Shown here in pieces: positions 44,386 through 52,484 of a stretch of 64,000 nt of DNA (the first letter of the stretch is position 1; the number at the start of each line of letters is the position of its first letter). Position numbers and translations under genes: made by a program. The stretch is taken from positions 930,001-994,000 of the forward strand of contig NZ_JAPIVG010000001.1 of assembly GCF_026240095.1 (NCBI RefSeq), in the 5' to 3' direction. The stretch comes from Pedobacter sandarakinus (GTDB taxonomy: Bacteria > Bacteroidota > Bacteroidia > Sphingobacteriales > Sphingobacteriaceae). A model generated the notes under the pieces. That model was not told the origin of the DNA and did not search any database. It saw only the letters and a program-made list of their open reading frames with translations.

Positions 44386-44817
44386 CTAGTCGAGTGAAGT
44401 TACCCTCGCCAATTCATCAACCCATTGAAGTGAGCGGCCGCCATTTTTTCCGTCTACCACTCCTGTCATTCTCATTCTGTTCTCACTGGCAAAAGTAAAT
44501 TTATTAACGTATTGCTTGCCGGCAAGTTGGTATAACGCATCTGTGCGGGCATAAGTTATATCCAACACATAAGTCTGTCCATCTAAAATCTTAAATGTTC
44601 CGCTATGCGTAACAATATGGTTGTTTTGCTCTTTAGAGATATTGTAGAAGCTACCATCTTGCTTAAAAATAACATAGCTTCCTTCATGGTTGGTCATTTT
44701 CCAAATACCTATAAAAGGTTTAATTTCTTTAGAACTGGCTTGCTGCACCGTTTTACAGCCATTCAGAATTAGTAATACGGAGAGAATAGCGGTGAGAGAA
44801 AATAGTTTTTTGAGCAT
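44386..44817 (-). CDS. Small lipoprotein, DUF4488/lipocalin-like, inserted in the trmD cluster
   Basis: The 143-aa protein has a lipobox ILNGC (Cys21). A small beta-barrel-like domain follows (FIGIWKMTNHEGSYVIFKQD, HSGTFKILDGQTYVLDITYA, RMRMTGVVDGKNG) and ends in WVDELARV. The pattern of a first-strand GxW with a strand-rich body suggests a calycin or DUF4488-like fold, but this is tentative. It lies in the same direction as its neighbours, 51 bp after rimM and 81 bp before trmD. It has no evident link to ribosome function. Confidence 0.72.
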   Translation of the reverse strand: MLKKLFSLTAILSVLLILNGCKTVQQASSKEIKPFIGIWKMTNHEGSYVIFKQDGSFYNISKEQNNHIVTHSGTFKILDGQTYVLDITYARTDALYQLAGKQYVNKFTFASENRMRMTGVVDGKNGGRSLQWVDELARVTSLD

Positions 44818-44868
44818 AATAATTTGATTAGAAATTTCAAATTAATATTTTTTCGTTAAAAATTAAAA

Positions 44869-45396
44869 TTACCTTTCTAAATATACGTCCAATAACCCTT
44901 CTGGAAGATTTAAGGTTAAGATTTTTTCCTCGTCGTCAATCTCTACGATGAAGTCTTCATTTAAAGGGAACAAAATCTCCGTCTCACGGTATAAAACGGT
45001 TGCGATAAATTGTTGTGGGTATTCATTAACGGCCAAAATCTCACCCAATTCACCAAGTTGTTCATCAATGGCAACGAAACCCTTTAAGTCGGTGTAGAAA
45101 AATTCATCTTCATCGCGTTCGGGCATTTTTTCTAAAGGCAGGTAAAGTTTCTTTTTCAAAAGGGGTTGTGCCTTGTCAATATGGTCAACATCATCGAAAT
45201 TAAAATAACCAGTCTTGTTGGCTTGCAGCTTGCTCTCAGCAACAAAATAAGGAACTAACTTACCGTTCATATCTGCAAAAACCACATCGAAATCGAGCTG
45301 TTCATAAGCATCAAATTCAAAAAAAACCTGAACCTCTCCTTTTAAACCCCTCGTTTTGGTCACATAACCAACATAAAATGCTTCTTCGTGTTTCAT
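44869..45396 (-). CDS. rimM: Ribosome maturation factor RimM
   Basis: The 175-aa protein has an N-terminal RimM domain (YVGYVTKTRGLKGEVQVFF) and a C-terminal PRC-barrel (EFFYTDLKGFVAIDEQ through LFPLNEDFIVEIDDEEKIL). It binds S19 and helps mature the 30S head. It follows rpsP after 159 bp that include a hairpin terminator (45501-45530). Confidence 0.94.
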   Translation of the reverse strand: MKHEEAFYVGYVTKTRGLKGEVQVFFEFDAYEQLDFDVVFADMNGKLVPYFVAESKLQANKTGYFNFDDVDHIDKAQPLLKKKLYLPLEKMPERDEDEFFYTDLKGFVAIDEQLGELGEILAVNEYPQQFIATVLYRETEILFPLNEDFIVEIDDEEKILTLNLPEGLLDVYLER

Positions 45397-45500
45397 AGAT
45401 CAAATGTATTTTATCAGCTAAAGCCAGCTTACCTCATGTATCTAGCCCAACAGCTACTTATCTTTCAATATTGGGCAACTTTTAAATTTTCGTTTAAATA

Positions 45501-45530
45501 AAAATAGCGTTCCGAAATTCGAAACGCTAT
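45501..45530 (-). terminator. Hairpin between rpsP and rimM
   Basis: ATAGCGTT and AACGCTAT form the stem on the minus strand, followed by TTTTTATTT. It may let only part of the transcripts continue into rimM-trmD-rplS, giving more S16 than RimM or TrmD, as known for this operon in E. coli. Confidence 0.7.
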
Positions 45531-45555
45531 CTTTTGTGCATCAAAATAAATGTTA

Positions 45556-46116
45556 TTATTCTGCGCCTTCTTCTTTAGTAGCCTCTGCTGCAGGTGTTTC
45601 TTCAGTTGCCTCAGCCTCAACAGCTGGTGCTTCTTCTTCAACAACCTCTTCTGCAACTGGTGCATTTTTAGCTGCAATTGCTGCTGCTCTGTCTTCTTTT
45701 TTCTTAGCCTCTGCCGCCAATGCTGCTTTACGCAAATCTGCTTTAGAAGTAGCTAAACCTTCTGTTTTACCAGAAATTTTTCCTGCTTTTGCATCTAACC
45801 AAGCTGTGAATTTTTCATCGGCTTGTTCTTGTGTTAAAGCACCTTTTTTAACTCCACCTTCTAAGTGTTTTTTATACAAAATACCTTTGTAAGATAGAAT
45901 TGCACGAGCTGTATCAGTTGGCTGTGCACCACTGTTTACCCACGCTAAAGTTTTTTCGAAATTAATTTCGATGGTTGCAGGATTGGTGTTAGGGTTATAA
46001 GAACCTAAACGCTCAATAAATTTACCATCACGTGGAGAGCGAGAATCTGCTACCACAACGTGGAAAAAAGGCTTACCTTTTTTACCGAATCTTTGCAATC
46101 TGATTTTAGTTGCCAT
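45556..46116 (-). CDS. rpsP: 30S ribosomal protein S16 with long acidic C-terminal extension
   Basis: The first ~80 residues are canonical S16 ([34 protein letters not shown]). The 186-aa length is about twice the usual size. The extension has a helical [20 protein letters not shown] stretch, and then a tail of mostly Glu, Ala, Val and Thr ([18 protein letters not shown]). Acidic S16 tails are recurrent in Bacteroidota, but their role is not known to me. A perfect -7 box lies upstream (46173-46180). It is the first gene of the cluster. Confidence 0.95.
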   Translation of the reverse strand: MATKIRLQRFGKKGKPFFHVVVADSRSPRDGKFIERLGSYNPNTNPATIEINFEKTLAWVNSGAQPTDTARAILSYKGILYKKHLEGGVKKGALTQEQADEKFTAWLDAKAGKISGKTEGLATSKADLRKAALAAEAKKKEDRAAAIAAKNAPVAEEVVEEEAPAVEAEATEETPAAEATKEEGAE

Positions 46117-46172
46117 TGTTTTTCGTATTTATGTATTCAACATAGTTCCCGGAGCTACATGCTGCGGGGCTG

Positions 46173-46180
46173 CAAAGATA
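46173..46180 (-). promoter_or_regulatory. -7 promoter element of rpsP
   Basis: On the minus strand TATCTTTG matches TAnnTTTG perfectly. It lies about 57 nt upstream of the rpsP start. No good -33 box is seen. Confidence 0.45.
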
Positions 46181-46259
46181 ACTAAAATACTGTAAATTAA
46201 AAACATAGTTTAATTTCTTTATTTTCTACAATTTTGGCCTAAACACTTGCAGGCACCAT

Positions 46260-46781
46260 ATGTACAAAATTGCTATCGACATGGATGAGGTTATTGCCGA
46301 TCCGCTAAAGAAATTTATACAACTTTATAACCGAGATTACAATGTCCCGCTCGATCTCAAAATCGATGCTGGTAACGAAATTTATCACCATGTGCCCAAA
46401 CATGCGAAAGAAAAATGGTTCGAATATATTAACGAACCAGGCTTTTTTAGAGATCTAGAAGTAATCGCCGATAGCCAGTCTGTAATTTCGGCGCTTCAAG
46501 AAAAATATGAGGTTTACATTGTTTCTGCAGCTATGGAGTTCCCAAACTGTTTAAAAGATAAATACGATTGGCTGGGCGAACATTTCCCCTTTATCGAATG
46601 GAAAAACATCATTTTCTGCGGTACCAAAATTGTAAATACCGATATCATGATAGACGATCGAACTAAAAATTTTATCGATTTCCCCGGTCGGCCGTTATTA
46701 TTTACCTCCCCGCACAACCTCCTGGTTACAGCTTATGAGCGGGTAAACTCTTGGCAGGAGGTTGCCAAACTGTTGCTTTAA
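46260..46781 (+). CDS. 5'(3')-deoxyribonucleotidase, NT5C-type HAD phosphatase
   Basis: The 173-aa protein has the HAD motif I DMDEVIADP (nucleophile D7, general acid D9). IVSAAMEFPN supplies motif II, and IMIDDRTKNF the motif IV acidic pair. The short cap and overall length match the NT5C family, which dephosphorylates pyrimidine (deoxy)nucleotides. It stands alone, followed by a dispersed element. Confidence 0.85.
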   Translation: MYKIAIDMDEVIADPLKKFIQLYNRDYNVPLDLKIDAGNEIYHHVPKHAKEKWFEYINEPGFFRDLEVIADSQSVISALQEKYEVYIVSAAMEFPNCLKDKYDWLGEHFPFIEWKNIIFCGTKIVNTDIMIDDRTKNFIDFPGRPLLFTSPHNLLVTAYERVNSWQEVAKLLL

Positions 46782-46817
46782 GATAGGTAAGTGAACGTTT
46801 GCCTACTATGTCTACTG

Positions 46818-46900
46818 TAGCCGGGCTTTCCGCTAAATTTTTTTGCTTGCCCTAGTTGGGCCGTCTCCGCAAAAAAGATACCGCTGCAATCCCGCTTATT
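46818..46900 (-). repeat. Dispersed two-stem element, copy F
   Basis: Read on the minus strand it opens GCGGGATTGCAG and closes GCGGAAAGCCCGGCT. The inner hairpin has a TTTTTTGC/GCAAAAAA stem with a nested GCCC/GGGC. The outer stem sequence is swapped relative to copy E (CGGG...CCCG instead of CCCG...CGGG), while the adjoining ATTGCAG and GGAAAG are kept. Confidence 0.6.
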
Positions 46901-46975
46901 TAACTAAGGCAGGTACAAGAGAATCAAATTGCCTAAACATCAATCACGAAATTCAAAATAATATATCTTTATACA

Positions 46976-48073
46976 ATGAAACTCGCTGAAATAACCAATT
47001 ACCTCGAGAGCATTGCTCCCCTAAACTACCAGGAAGATTATGATAATTCTGGCTTAGTTGTTGGCGATCCGAATATGGAGGTACGTGCTGCCCTGGTCGC
47101 ATTAGATTGTATAGAAAGCGTGGTAGATGAAGCCATCTCCACTGGCTGCAACCTCATCATTACCCATCATCCAATCGTATTTAAGGGCTTAAAAAAACTC
47201 AATGGCAAAAACTATGTAGAACGTGTAGTGCTTAAAGCTGTTAAAAACAATATCGCCTTGTACGCCATACATACCAATTTAGACGCCATTCACACTGGCG
47301 TTAATGCCAGGATTTGCGAAAGACTGGGCCTTAGTGGAACCAAAGTATTATCCCCAAAAACAGGTTTGCTTAAAAAATTGGTAACCTATTGTCCACATGC
47401 CCAGGCAGAACAGTTGCGCTCTGCCTTATTTTATGCTGGCGCCGGTAATATCGGCAATTATAGCGAATGCAGTTTTAACGCCGATGGTGTAGGTACATTC
47501 AAGGGAAATGAAAACACCAACCCGTTCGTTGGCGAAAAAGGTGTACGCCACCGAGAGCAGGAGGTAAGGATAGAAATGGTATATCCTATGCAAGCCGAAA
47601 GAAAAATTCTTGTTGCACTTTTCGAAAACCACCCATATGAGGAGGTTGCTTATGATATTTATAAACTCGAAAATACACATCAACTGGTAGGCTCTGGCAT
47701 GGTGGGTTGGCTGGAGTACGATTTAGACGGGCATGACTTTCTCCACCTGGTAAAAGATAGCATGCAGGCCAAAGTAATTCGACACACCAGTATTATTGCA
47801 AAACGGATTAAAAAAGTTGCGGTTTGTGGAGGCTCTGGCAGTTTCCTTTTAAAAGATGCCATTGCGGCCGGTGCCGATGCTTTCATCACTGCAGATTTCA
47901 AATACCACGAGTTTTTCGATGCAGAAGAAAAAATCATCATTGCAGACATCGGACACTTTGAAACTGAACAATTTACATCAAATTTATTGCTTGAAATTAT
48001 TCAAAAAAAATTTACTAACTTTGCAATCCGTTTAACGGAGCAAAATACAAACCCCATAAATTACTTGTTTTAA
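46976..48073 (+). CDS. Nif3-like dinuclear metal-centre hexameric protein
   Basis: The 365-aa protein has the Nif3/DUF34 metal-site motifs THHPIVFKGLKKL, AIHTNLDA and the C-terminal ADFKYHEFFDAEEKIIIADIGH-type region (split here as ADFKYHEFF and IADIGHFETEQF). The central insert (about 130-235) is the extra domain found in longer homologues. The family is widespread; a role as GTP cyclohydrolase-like or metal chaperone has been proposed but not settled. Its stop codon overlaps the next ATG (TAATG), so the two genes are translationally coupled. Confidence 0.88.
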   Translation: MKLAEITNYLESIAPLNYQEDYDNSGLVVGDPNMEVRAALVALDCIESVVDEAISTGCNLIITHHPIVFKGLKKLNGKNYVERVVLKAVKNNIALYAIHTNLDAIHTGVNARICERLGLSGTKVLSPKTGLLKKLVTYCPHAQAEQLRSALFYAGAGNIGNYSECSFNADGVGTFKGNENTNPFVGEKGVRHREQEVRIEMVYPMQAERKILVALFENHPYEEVAYDIYKLENTHQLVGSGMVGWLEYDLDGHDFLHLVKDSMQAKVIRHTSIIAKRIKKVAVCGGSGSFLLKDAIAAGADAFITADFKYHEFFDAEEKIIIADIGHFETEQFTSNLLLEIIQKKFTNFAIRLTEQNTNPINYLF

Positions 48074-48816
48074 TGGAACAAACCGTAGAACAAAAGCTAA
48101 AGGCTTTATACGAATTACAAAATATCCACACAAAAATTGATAAAATTCGCCAGGTGCGTGGTGAATTGCCAATGGAAGTTGCCGATTTAGAAGATGATGT
48201 TTTAGGATTAGAAACTAGAATTTCGAAAATTAAAGGTGAGCTTGATGATCTTGAGGATGCAATTGTAACCCGTAAAAACACCATCAAAGATGCTCAGGCA
48301 GCAATTAAAAGATACGATACTCAGTTAAAAGAAGTTAAGAATAACCGTGAGTACGATGCCTTAACCAAAGAAATCGAAATCCAAGGATTAGATATTCAGG
48401 TATCTGAGAAAAAAATTAAAGAGCACGGTTTCGAAATTACTTCAAAAACTGAAATTTACGAGGCTACAAAAGCCGAATTAGAAGGCAGACAGAAAGACCT
48501 AGAAATTAAGAAAGCTGAGCTCGACGTTATTACTGCAGAAACAGAGAAAGACGAACATGATTTGCAAAAGAAAGCAGATAATTCTGAGCCGCAAATAGAA
48601 GAGCGTTTATTAGTTGCTTACAAGAGGTTACGCAAAAATGCGGTTAACGGCTTAGCAGTTGTGACGATAGATCGTGATTCTTGTTCTGGTTGTTTTAACC
48701 AAATTCCTCCTCAACGCCAATTAGATATTCGTCAGCGTAAAAAAATTATTGTTTGCGAGCATTGTGGCCGTATCTTGGTAGATGAAGCACTTACCCACGA
48801 AGTGGCTGAAGCTTAA
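48073..48816 (+). CDS. Coiled-coil zinc-ribbon protein (CT398/C4-type)
   Basis: The 247-aa protein has a long antiparallel coiled coil (about 5-180, rich in E, K, L) and a C-terminal zinc ribbon with CSGC (near 203) and CEHCGRIL (near 230). This matches the CT398/HP0958 family. A Helicobacter homologue is a chaperone for flagellar and RNA functions, but the role here is unknown. It overlaps the Nif3-like stop by 1 bp, an association conserved in many bacteria, and ends at a strong terminator. Confidence 0.88.
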   Translation: MEQTVEQKLKALYELQNIHTKIDKIRQVRGELPMEVADLEDDVLGLETRISKIKGELDDLEDAIVTRKNTIKDAQAAIKRYDTQLKEVKNNREYDALTKEIEIQGLDIQVSEKKIKEHGFEITSKTEIYEATKAELEGRQKDLEIKKAELDVITAETEKDEHDLQKKADNSEPQIEERLLVAYKRLRKNAVNGLAVVTIDRDSCSGCFNQIPPQRQLDIRQRKKIIVCEHCGRILVDEALTHEVAEA

Positions 48817-48837
48817 TTGCCAACTTTAAAATATTCA

Positions 48838-48875
48838 AAACGTCTTGACTAAAATCGAGGCGTTTTTTTTTTTTT
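48838..48875 (+). terminator. Rho-independent terminator after the zinc-ribbon gene
   Basis: AACGTCTTGA pairs with TCGAGGCGTT (10 bp with G-T pairs), followed by more than ten T. Confidence 0.9.
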
Positions 48876-48963
48876 ACACAAAACAAGAATAAGTTTTTTA
48901 CGTTAAATTAGGTATTTCCCCAAGTCCATAAGGATAGCCGAAATCAACCATAATTGTTTACGA

Positions 48964-50451
48964 ATGAGTATCAGTATCCGCTTCATTTTTATTGCACTGC
49001 TTTTAATTTTCCCTACTACACTATTTGCCAATTTCGATTTCAATGCCAATTGTTTAAATGCTTATAAAAGTATCTTTGAACTTAAAATGGGAAATGCCAA
49101 GGCGTATATTTCAACCGAGAAGAAGCAGCACCCTAACAATGCTATTATTCCTTTACTAGAAAATTATGTTGATTATTTAACCATTCTTACCTCAGAGAGC
49201 AAAGCAGATTTCGATCGGTTGAAAGGCAATAAATCAATCCGTTTAGATAAGATCAGCGATGACGACAAAGCATCGCCCTATTACCTTTATGCGCAAGCAG
49301 AGATTAACCTGCAATGGGCCTTATTATACGGTCGTTTTGGCGAATATGTAAACGCAGCATTAGCCATTAAGAGAGCAAACGGAATGCTTCAAGACAATGC
49401 TAAGAAGTTTCCCAGCTTTCACCTGAATTTAAAGGGGTTAGGGTTGATAAATGTAGTTTTAGGCAATCTGCCTGATGGCGCACTAAAGTCTACCCTGGCT
49501 ACTTTCGGCGTTAAGGGAAACCAACAAAGCGGGATTAACATGTTTGAAAAATTAGCAGACAATCTTCCTAAATCTTCTTATGAACCATTTTACGAAGAAG
49601 TGATTTTTTGCTATGCCTATGTGCTTAACGATGTGCTTCATAGTCCTGCTGCATACGCTAAAACTATAAAATACACTGAACGGATGCCAGATTCGAGCTT
49701 GCTGAAATGCTACCTACGGAGCTATGTTTGTGTAAAAACCGGACGCAGCGATGAGGCGATCCAGATTTTAGCCAAAAAGCCCGAAGGTGGCGTATTTCAA
49801 CCCTTTCCATATCTCGATTACCTGGAGGGTGTTGCACATCTAAATAAGTTAGACCTCAATGCAGGCGCCTATTTCAATCGCTTTTTGCAAGCCAATAAAG
49901 GCGTAAGTTATATTAAAGATGCAAATCTTCATCTGGCTTGGATCTCGCTATTAAAAGGGGATAGGTCTGGCTATTCTACTTTCGCCAACAAGGCCTTAAA
50001 CAGCGGTTACTTATACAACGAGAAAGACAAGCAGGCTAAGAACGAAGCAGCAGCCCCAGTGCCTTTACCCGAACTATTGAAAGCAAGGCTTTTGTTTGAT
50101 GGAGGCTACTACACCCGGGCACTTTCTATTTTAGCTGATAAATCTATAAGTGATTTTACCACAGAAAAAGACAAAACAGAATTCAACTATCGTTTGGGGC
50201 GAATTTATGATGAGTTGGGTAAAGAAGATCAGGCTGTGGCGGCTTATCAGGCTGCAATAAATTCTGGCAGCAACCTGAAATACTATTACGCCGCCAATGC
50301 TGCCCTGCAGTTGGGGAAAATTTTCGAGAAAAAAAGGAATAACCCAAAAGCCAAAGAAGCCTTCAATACGGCCATTTCCATGAAAAATCACGAGTACGAA
50401 AGCAGTATTGAAAGTCAGGCAAAAGCTGGTCTGAAGCGTTTAAGTAATTAG
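48964..50451 (+). CDS. Exported tetratricopeptide-repeat protein
   Basis: The 495-aa protein has a signal peptide (about 1-22, TTLFA) and a series of helical repeats. The clearest TPRs are near the end (YRLGRIYDELGKEDQAVAAY and YAANAALQLGKIFEKKRNNP). No catalytic domain is visible. Such proteins usually scaffold complexes in the periplasm. Its stop codon overlaps the convergent KAS III gene by 4 bp. Confidence 0.83.
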   Translation: MSISIRFIFIALLLIFPTTLFANFDFNANCLNAYKSIFELKMGNAKAYISTEKKQHPNNAIIPLLENYVDYLTILTSESKADFDRLKGNKSIRLDKISDDDKASPYYLYAQAEINLQWALLYGRFGEYVNAALAIKRANGMLQDNAKKFPSFHLNLKGLGLINVVLGNLPDGALKSTLATFGVKGNQQSGINMFEKLADNLPKSSYEPFYEEVIFCYAYVLNDVLHSPAAYAKTIKYTERMPDSSLLKCYLRSYVCVKTGRSDEAIQILAKKPEGGVFQPFPYLDYLEGVAHLNKLDLNAGAYFNRFLQANKGVSYIKDANLHLAWISLLKGDRSGYSTFANKALNSGYLYNEKDKQAKNEAAAPVPLPELLKARLLFDGGYYTRALSILADKSISDFTTEKDKTEFNYRLGRIYDELGKEDQAVAAYQAAINSGSNLKYYYAANAALQLGKIFEKKRNNPKAKEAFNTAISMKNHEYESSIESQAKAGLKRLSN

Positions 50452-51524
50452 AAACGGTAGATGAAAGCATTAATATGCATACCGGCACCCACTGATGCAA
50501 AAACAGCTATATCGCCTGGTTTTACGCTATAACCATTTACTTGTTCTTTTAGTACAAGATCTAAAAGCGTGGGCACTGTAGCTACCGAACTATTGCCTAG
50601 CCAGGAAATCGTCATTGGTACCAGGTTTTCTGGCACGGTATCTTTGCCATAAAGTTTAAATAGGCGTTTCATAATTGCCGTATCCATTTTGCCATTGGCT
50701 TGGTGCACAAATACTATATTAATATCGGCTATGGTTAAGCCTGCCTTATCAATGGCCTTTTTAATCACCTGTGGAACCTGTACAACAGCAAATTCGTACA
50801 GCTTTCTTCCATTCATCTTCAGGTAAAAATTACCACTATCTTCTTCTGGATGAAAACCTTTGCCCATCACGAGTAAATTGCTATAATTTAAAGCATGGGT
50901 TTCTGTTTTATGGGCAAGAATACCCATTTTATTGTCTTCTTCCTTTCCTTCGAAAATAACAGCACCTGCACCATCAGAAAAAATCATGCTATCTCTATCA
51001 TGCGGATCTACGATTCGGCTTAGGGTTTCTGCACCAATAACCAGTACACGCTTAGCATCGCCACTCTTAATAAAATAGTTAGCTTGTATAGCGCCCTGTA
51101 CCCATCCAGGGCAACCAAAAATAATATCGTAAGCTACACAATCCGGGTTAGAGATACCCAAACGTTGTTTTACTTTGGCCGCAAGTGATGGTAGCACGTC
51201 TATCCTGTTACTGCCCAAAGGGATATCGCCAAAGTTGTGACAAAAAATAATATAATCTAAGGTTTCCTTGTCTATTCCGGCATCGGCAATTGCTTTTTCC
51301 GCAGCCGATGCTCCAATATGATGGCTTAACTGATCAGGACATGCATATCTGCGCTCCACAATTTCTGTTATCTCTGAGAACTTATGTATAATTTCCGAAT
51401 TCTCTTTTTCCAGCTTTAAACCGTTCTCAAAAAAAGTAGAATTAAGAAATTCGTTCCCTGAAATGATATTTTCAGGAATGTAACTACCAGTACCGATAAT
51501 CACTGTATTTAGAACTTTGCTCAT
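50448..51524 (-). CDS. 3-oxoacyl-ACP synthase III-like enzyme (KAS III / FabH family)
   Basis: The 358-aa thiolase-fold enzyme has the catalytic triad C138 (IIFGCPGWVQG), H284 (VFVHQANGKMD) and N311 (WLGNSSVATVP), with FSDGAGAVIFEG in between. It is about 40 residues longer than housekeeping FabH and has no fab genes nearby, so it may serve a specialised acyl condensation. Its promoter region carries an 11-bp-arm palindrome (51532-51560), which suggests control by a dimeric repressor. Confidence 0.87.
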   Translation of the reverse strand: MSKVLNTVIIGTGSYIPENIISGNEFLNSTFFENGLKLEKENSEIIHKFSEITEIVERRYACPDQLSHHIGASAAEKAIADAGIDKETLDYIIFCHNFGDIPLGSNRIDVLPSLAAKVKQRLGISNPDCVAYDIIFGCPGWVQGAIQANYFIKSGDAKRVLVIGAETLSRIVDPHDRDSMIFSDGAGAVIFEGKEEDNKMGILAHKTETHALNYSNLLVMGKGFHPEEDSGNFYLKMNGRKLYEFAVVQVPQVIKKAIDKAGLTIADINIVFVHQANGKMDTAIMKRLFKLYGKDTVPENLVPMTISWLGNSSVATVPTLLDLVLKEQVNGYSVKPGDIAVFASVGAGMHINAFIYRF

Positions 51525-51531
51525 AATTATA

Positions 51532-51560
51532 ATACCACATACTAAATTGGTATGTAGTAT
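51532..51560 (-). promoter_or_regulatory. Palindromic operator candidate in front of the KAS III gene
   Basis: ATACCACATAC (51532-51542) and GTATGTAGTAT (51550-51560) are inverted repeats with one mismatch across 7 nt. The site starts 8 bp upstream of the ATG. On the minus strand it directly follows TATATTTT, a possible -7 box, so a bound repressor would block transcription. Confidence 0.55.
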
Positions 51561-51680
51561 AAAAATATAGTAAATTATTGAATTTAAAAATTATTTCAAC
51601 AAAGGAGTGTTGGGTTTCGCATTTTTTACCAGCTAATTACCTGCACAAGTTGCAACAGTGGTATAGAGATTAATAAATGG

Positions 51681-52325
51681 TTAGCTGAAATCATCAATTA
51701 AAAACACAAATAACTCTTTGGGTCCATGTGCGCCTAAAACTAAAGTTTTTTCAATATCGGCCGTTCTGCTCGGACCCGTAATCGTACTAATCATCGATGG
51801 TATTTGGTTACCATATTTTCTCTTGAGCAGTTGAAAGCCATCTTTCAAATCCAGCACCAGCTGGCTCGTTTTGGCGATAACAATATGATGATGGGGGAAA
51901 ATGCTTAACCTTCTGCCTGCCGCACCCTGGTTACTTACCATTACACTGCCATTTCTTGCAATAAGCGTTTCGCATAAGGTAATTCCCACCTCTGCCTGTT
52001 CAAAATCTTTATCTGTTTGGTAGAATGGAAATTCATATTTACTTAAAAATGCTTGAAGTTCGGGCTCCCAGCAATAAATTTTTCTCCATTTGAATCGATC
52101 TGCCAGCTGTAGCATGTTTTCAAAAAAATCTATGCCATCCTCACAAAAAATAAAATTACCGGAAACCGCAGTAAGTTGCTCTGCAAAAAGGATTTCAAGT
52201 TCTTCTGTATTTTCCTTATACAAAGGGCTTTCTTCTAAATTAGGATAAGGATTTTCACGCTTTTCTAAAAGCGCTTTTCTTATCTTTTTTAGCATCTGCT
52301 CTTTGGATGTTGTATTATCCTTCAT
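51681..52325 (-). CDS. LUD domain protein (LutC/YkgG family)
   Basis: The 214-aa protein has the LUD-domain pattern: EVGITLCETLIARNGSVMVS, RRLSIFPHHHIVIAKTSQLV and STITGPSRTADIEKTLVLGAHGPKEL (read in sections of the C-terminal half). LutC belongs to the LutABC lactate-oxidation complex, but no lutA/lutB is adjacent. It lies 159 bp downstream of ftsH, so another role is possible. Confidence 0.85.
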   Translation of the reverse strand: MKDNTTSKEQMLKKIRKALLEKRENPYPNLEESPLYKENTEELEILFAEQLTAVSGNFIFCEDGIDFFENMLQLADRFKWRKIYCWEPELQAFLSKYEFPFYQTDKDFEQAEVGITLCETLIARNGSVMVSNQGAAGRRLSIFPHHHIVIAKTSQLVLDLKDGFQLLKRKYGNQIPSMISTITGPSRTADIEKTLVLGAHGPKELFVFLIDDFS

Positions 52326-52405
52326 TCTTTAAAAACAAACCATTTTAATTTTTAAACCTCCAATAAGGCATGCCCCAAACTGATTAATAACAGTATAAAA
52401 CAGAT

Positions 52406-52436
52406 GAAACCTTGAATTTCTTAGGTTCAAGGTTTC
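52406..52436 (-). terminator. Hairpin downstream of ftsH
   Basis: GAAACCTTGAA (52406-52416) pairs perfectly with TTCAAGGTTTC (52426-52436) across 9 nt. The T-run is poor. It separates ftsH from the LUD gene. Confidence 0.65.
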
Positions 52437-52484
52437 AAACTTATGGATAATTGTGCTTATATGCAATCTAAAGCATGTTGCATC

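Noticed and set aside
45465..45892. Open frames around the 3' part of rpsP, on both strands
   Set aside because: They are shadows of the low-complexity acidic tail of S16 and give Cys/Ser- or Lys/Leu-rich nonsense.
50448..50451. 4-bp overlap of the convergent TPR and KAS III stop codons as a regulatory antisense feature
   Set aside because: Short convergent overlaps are common in compact genomes and nothing else supports regulation.
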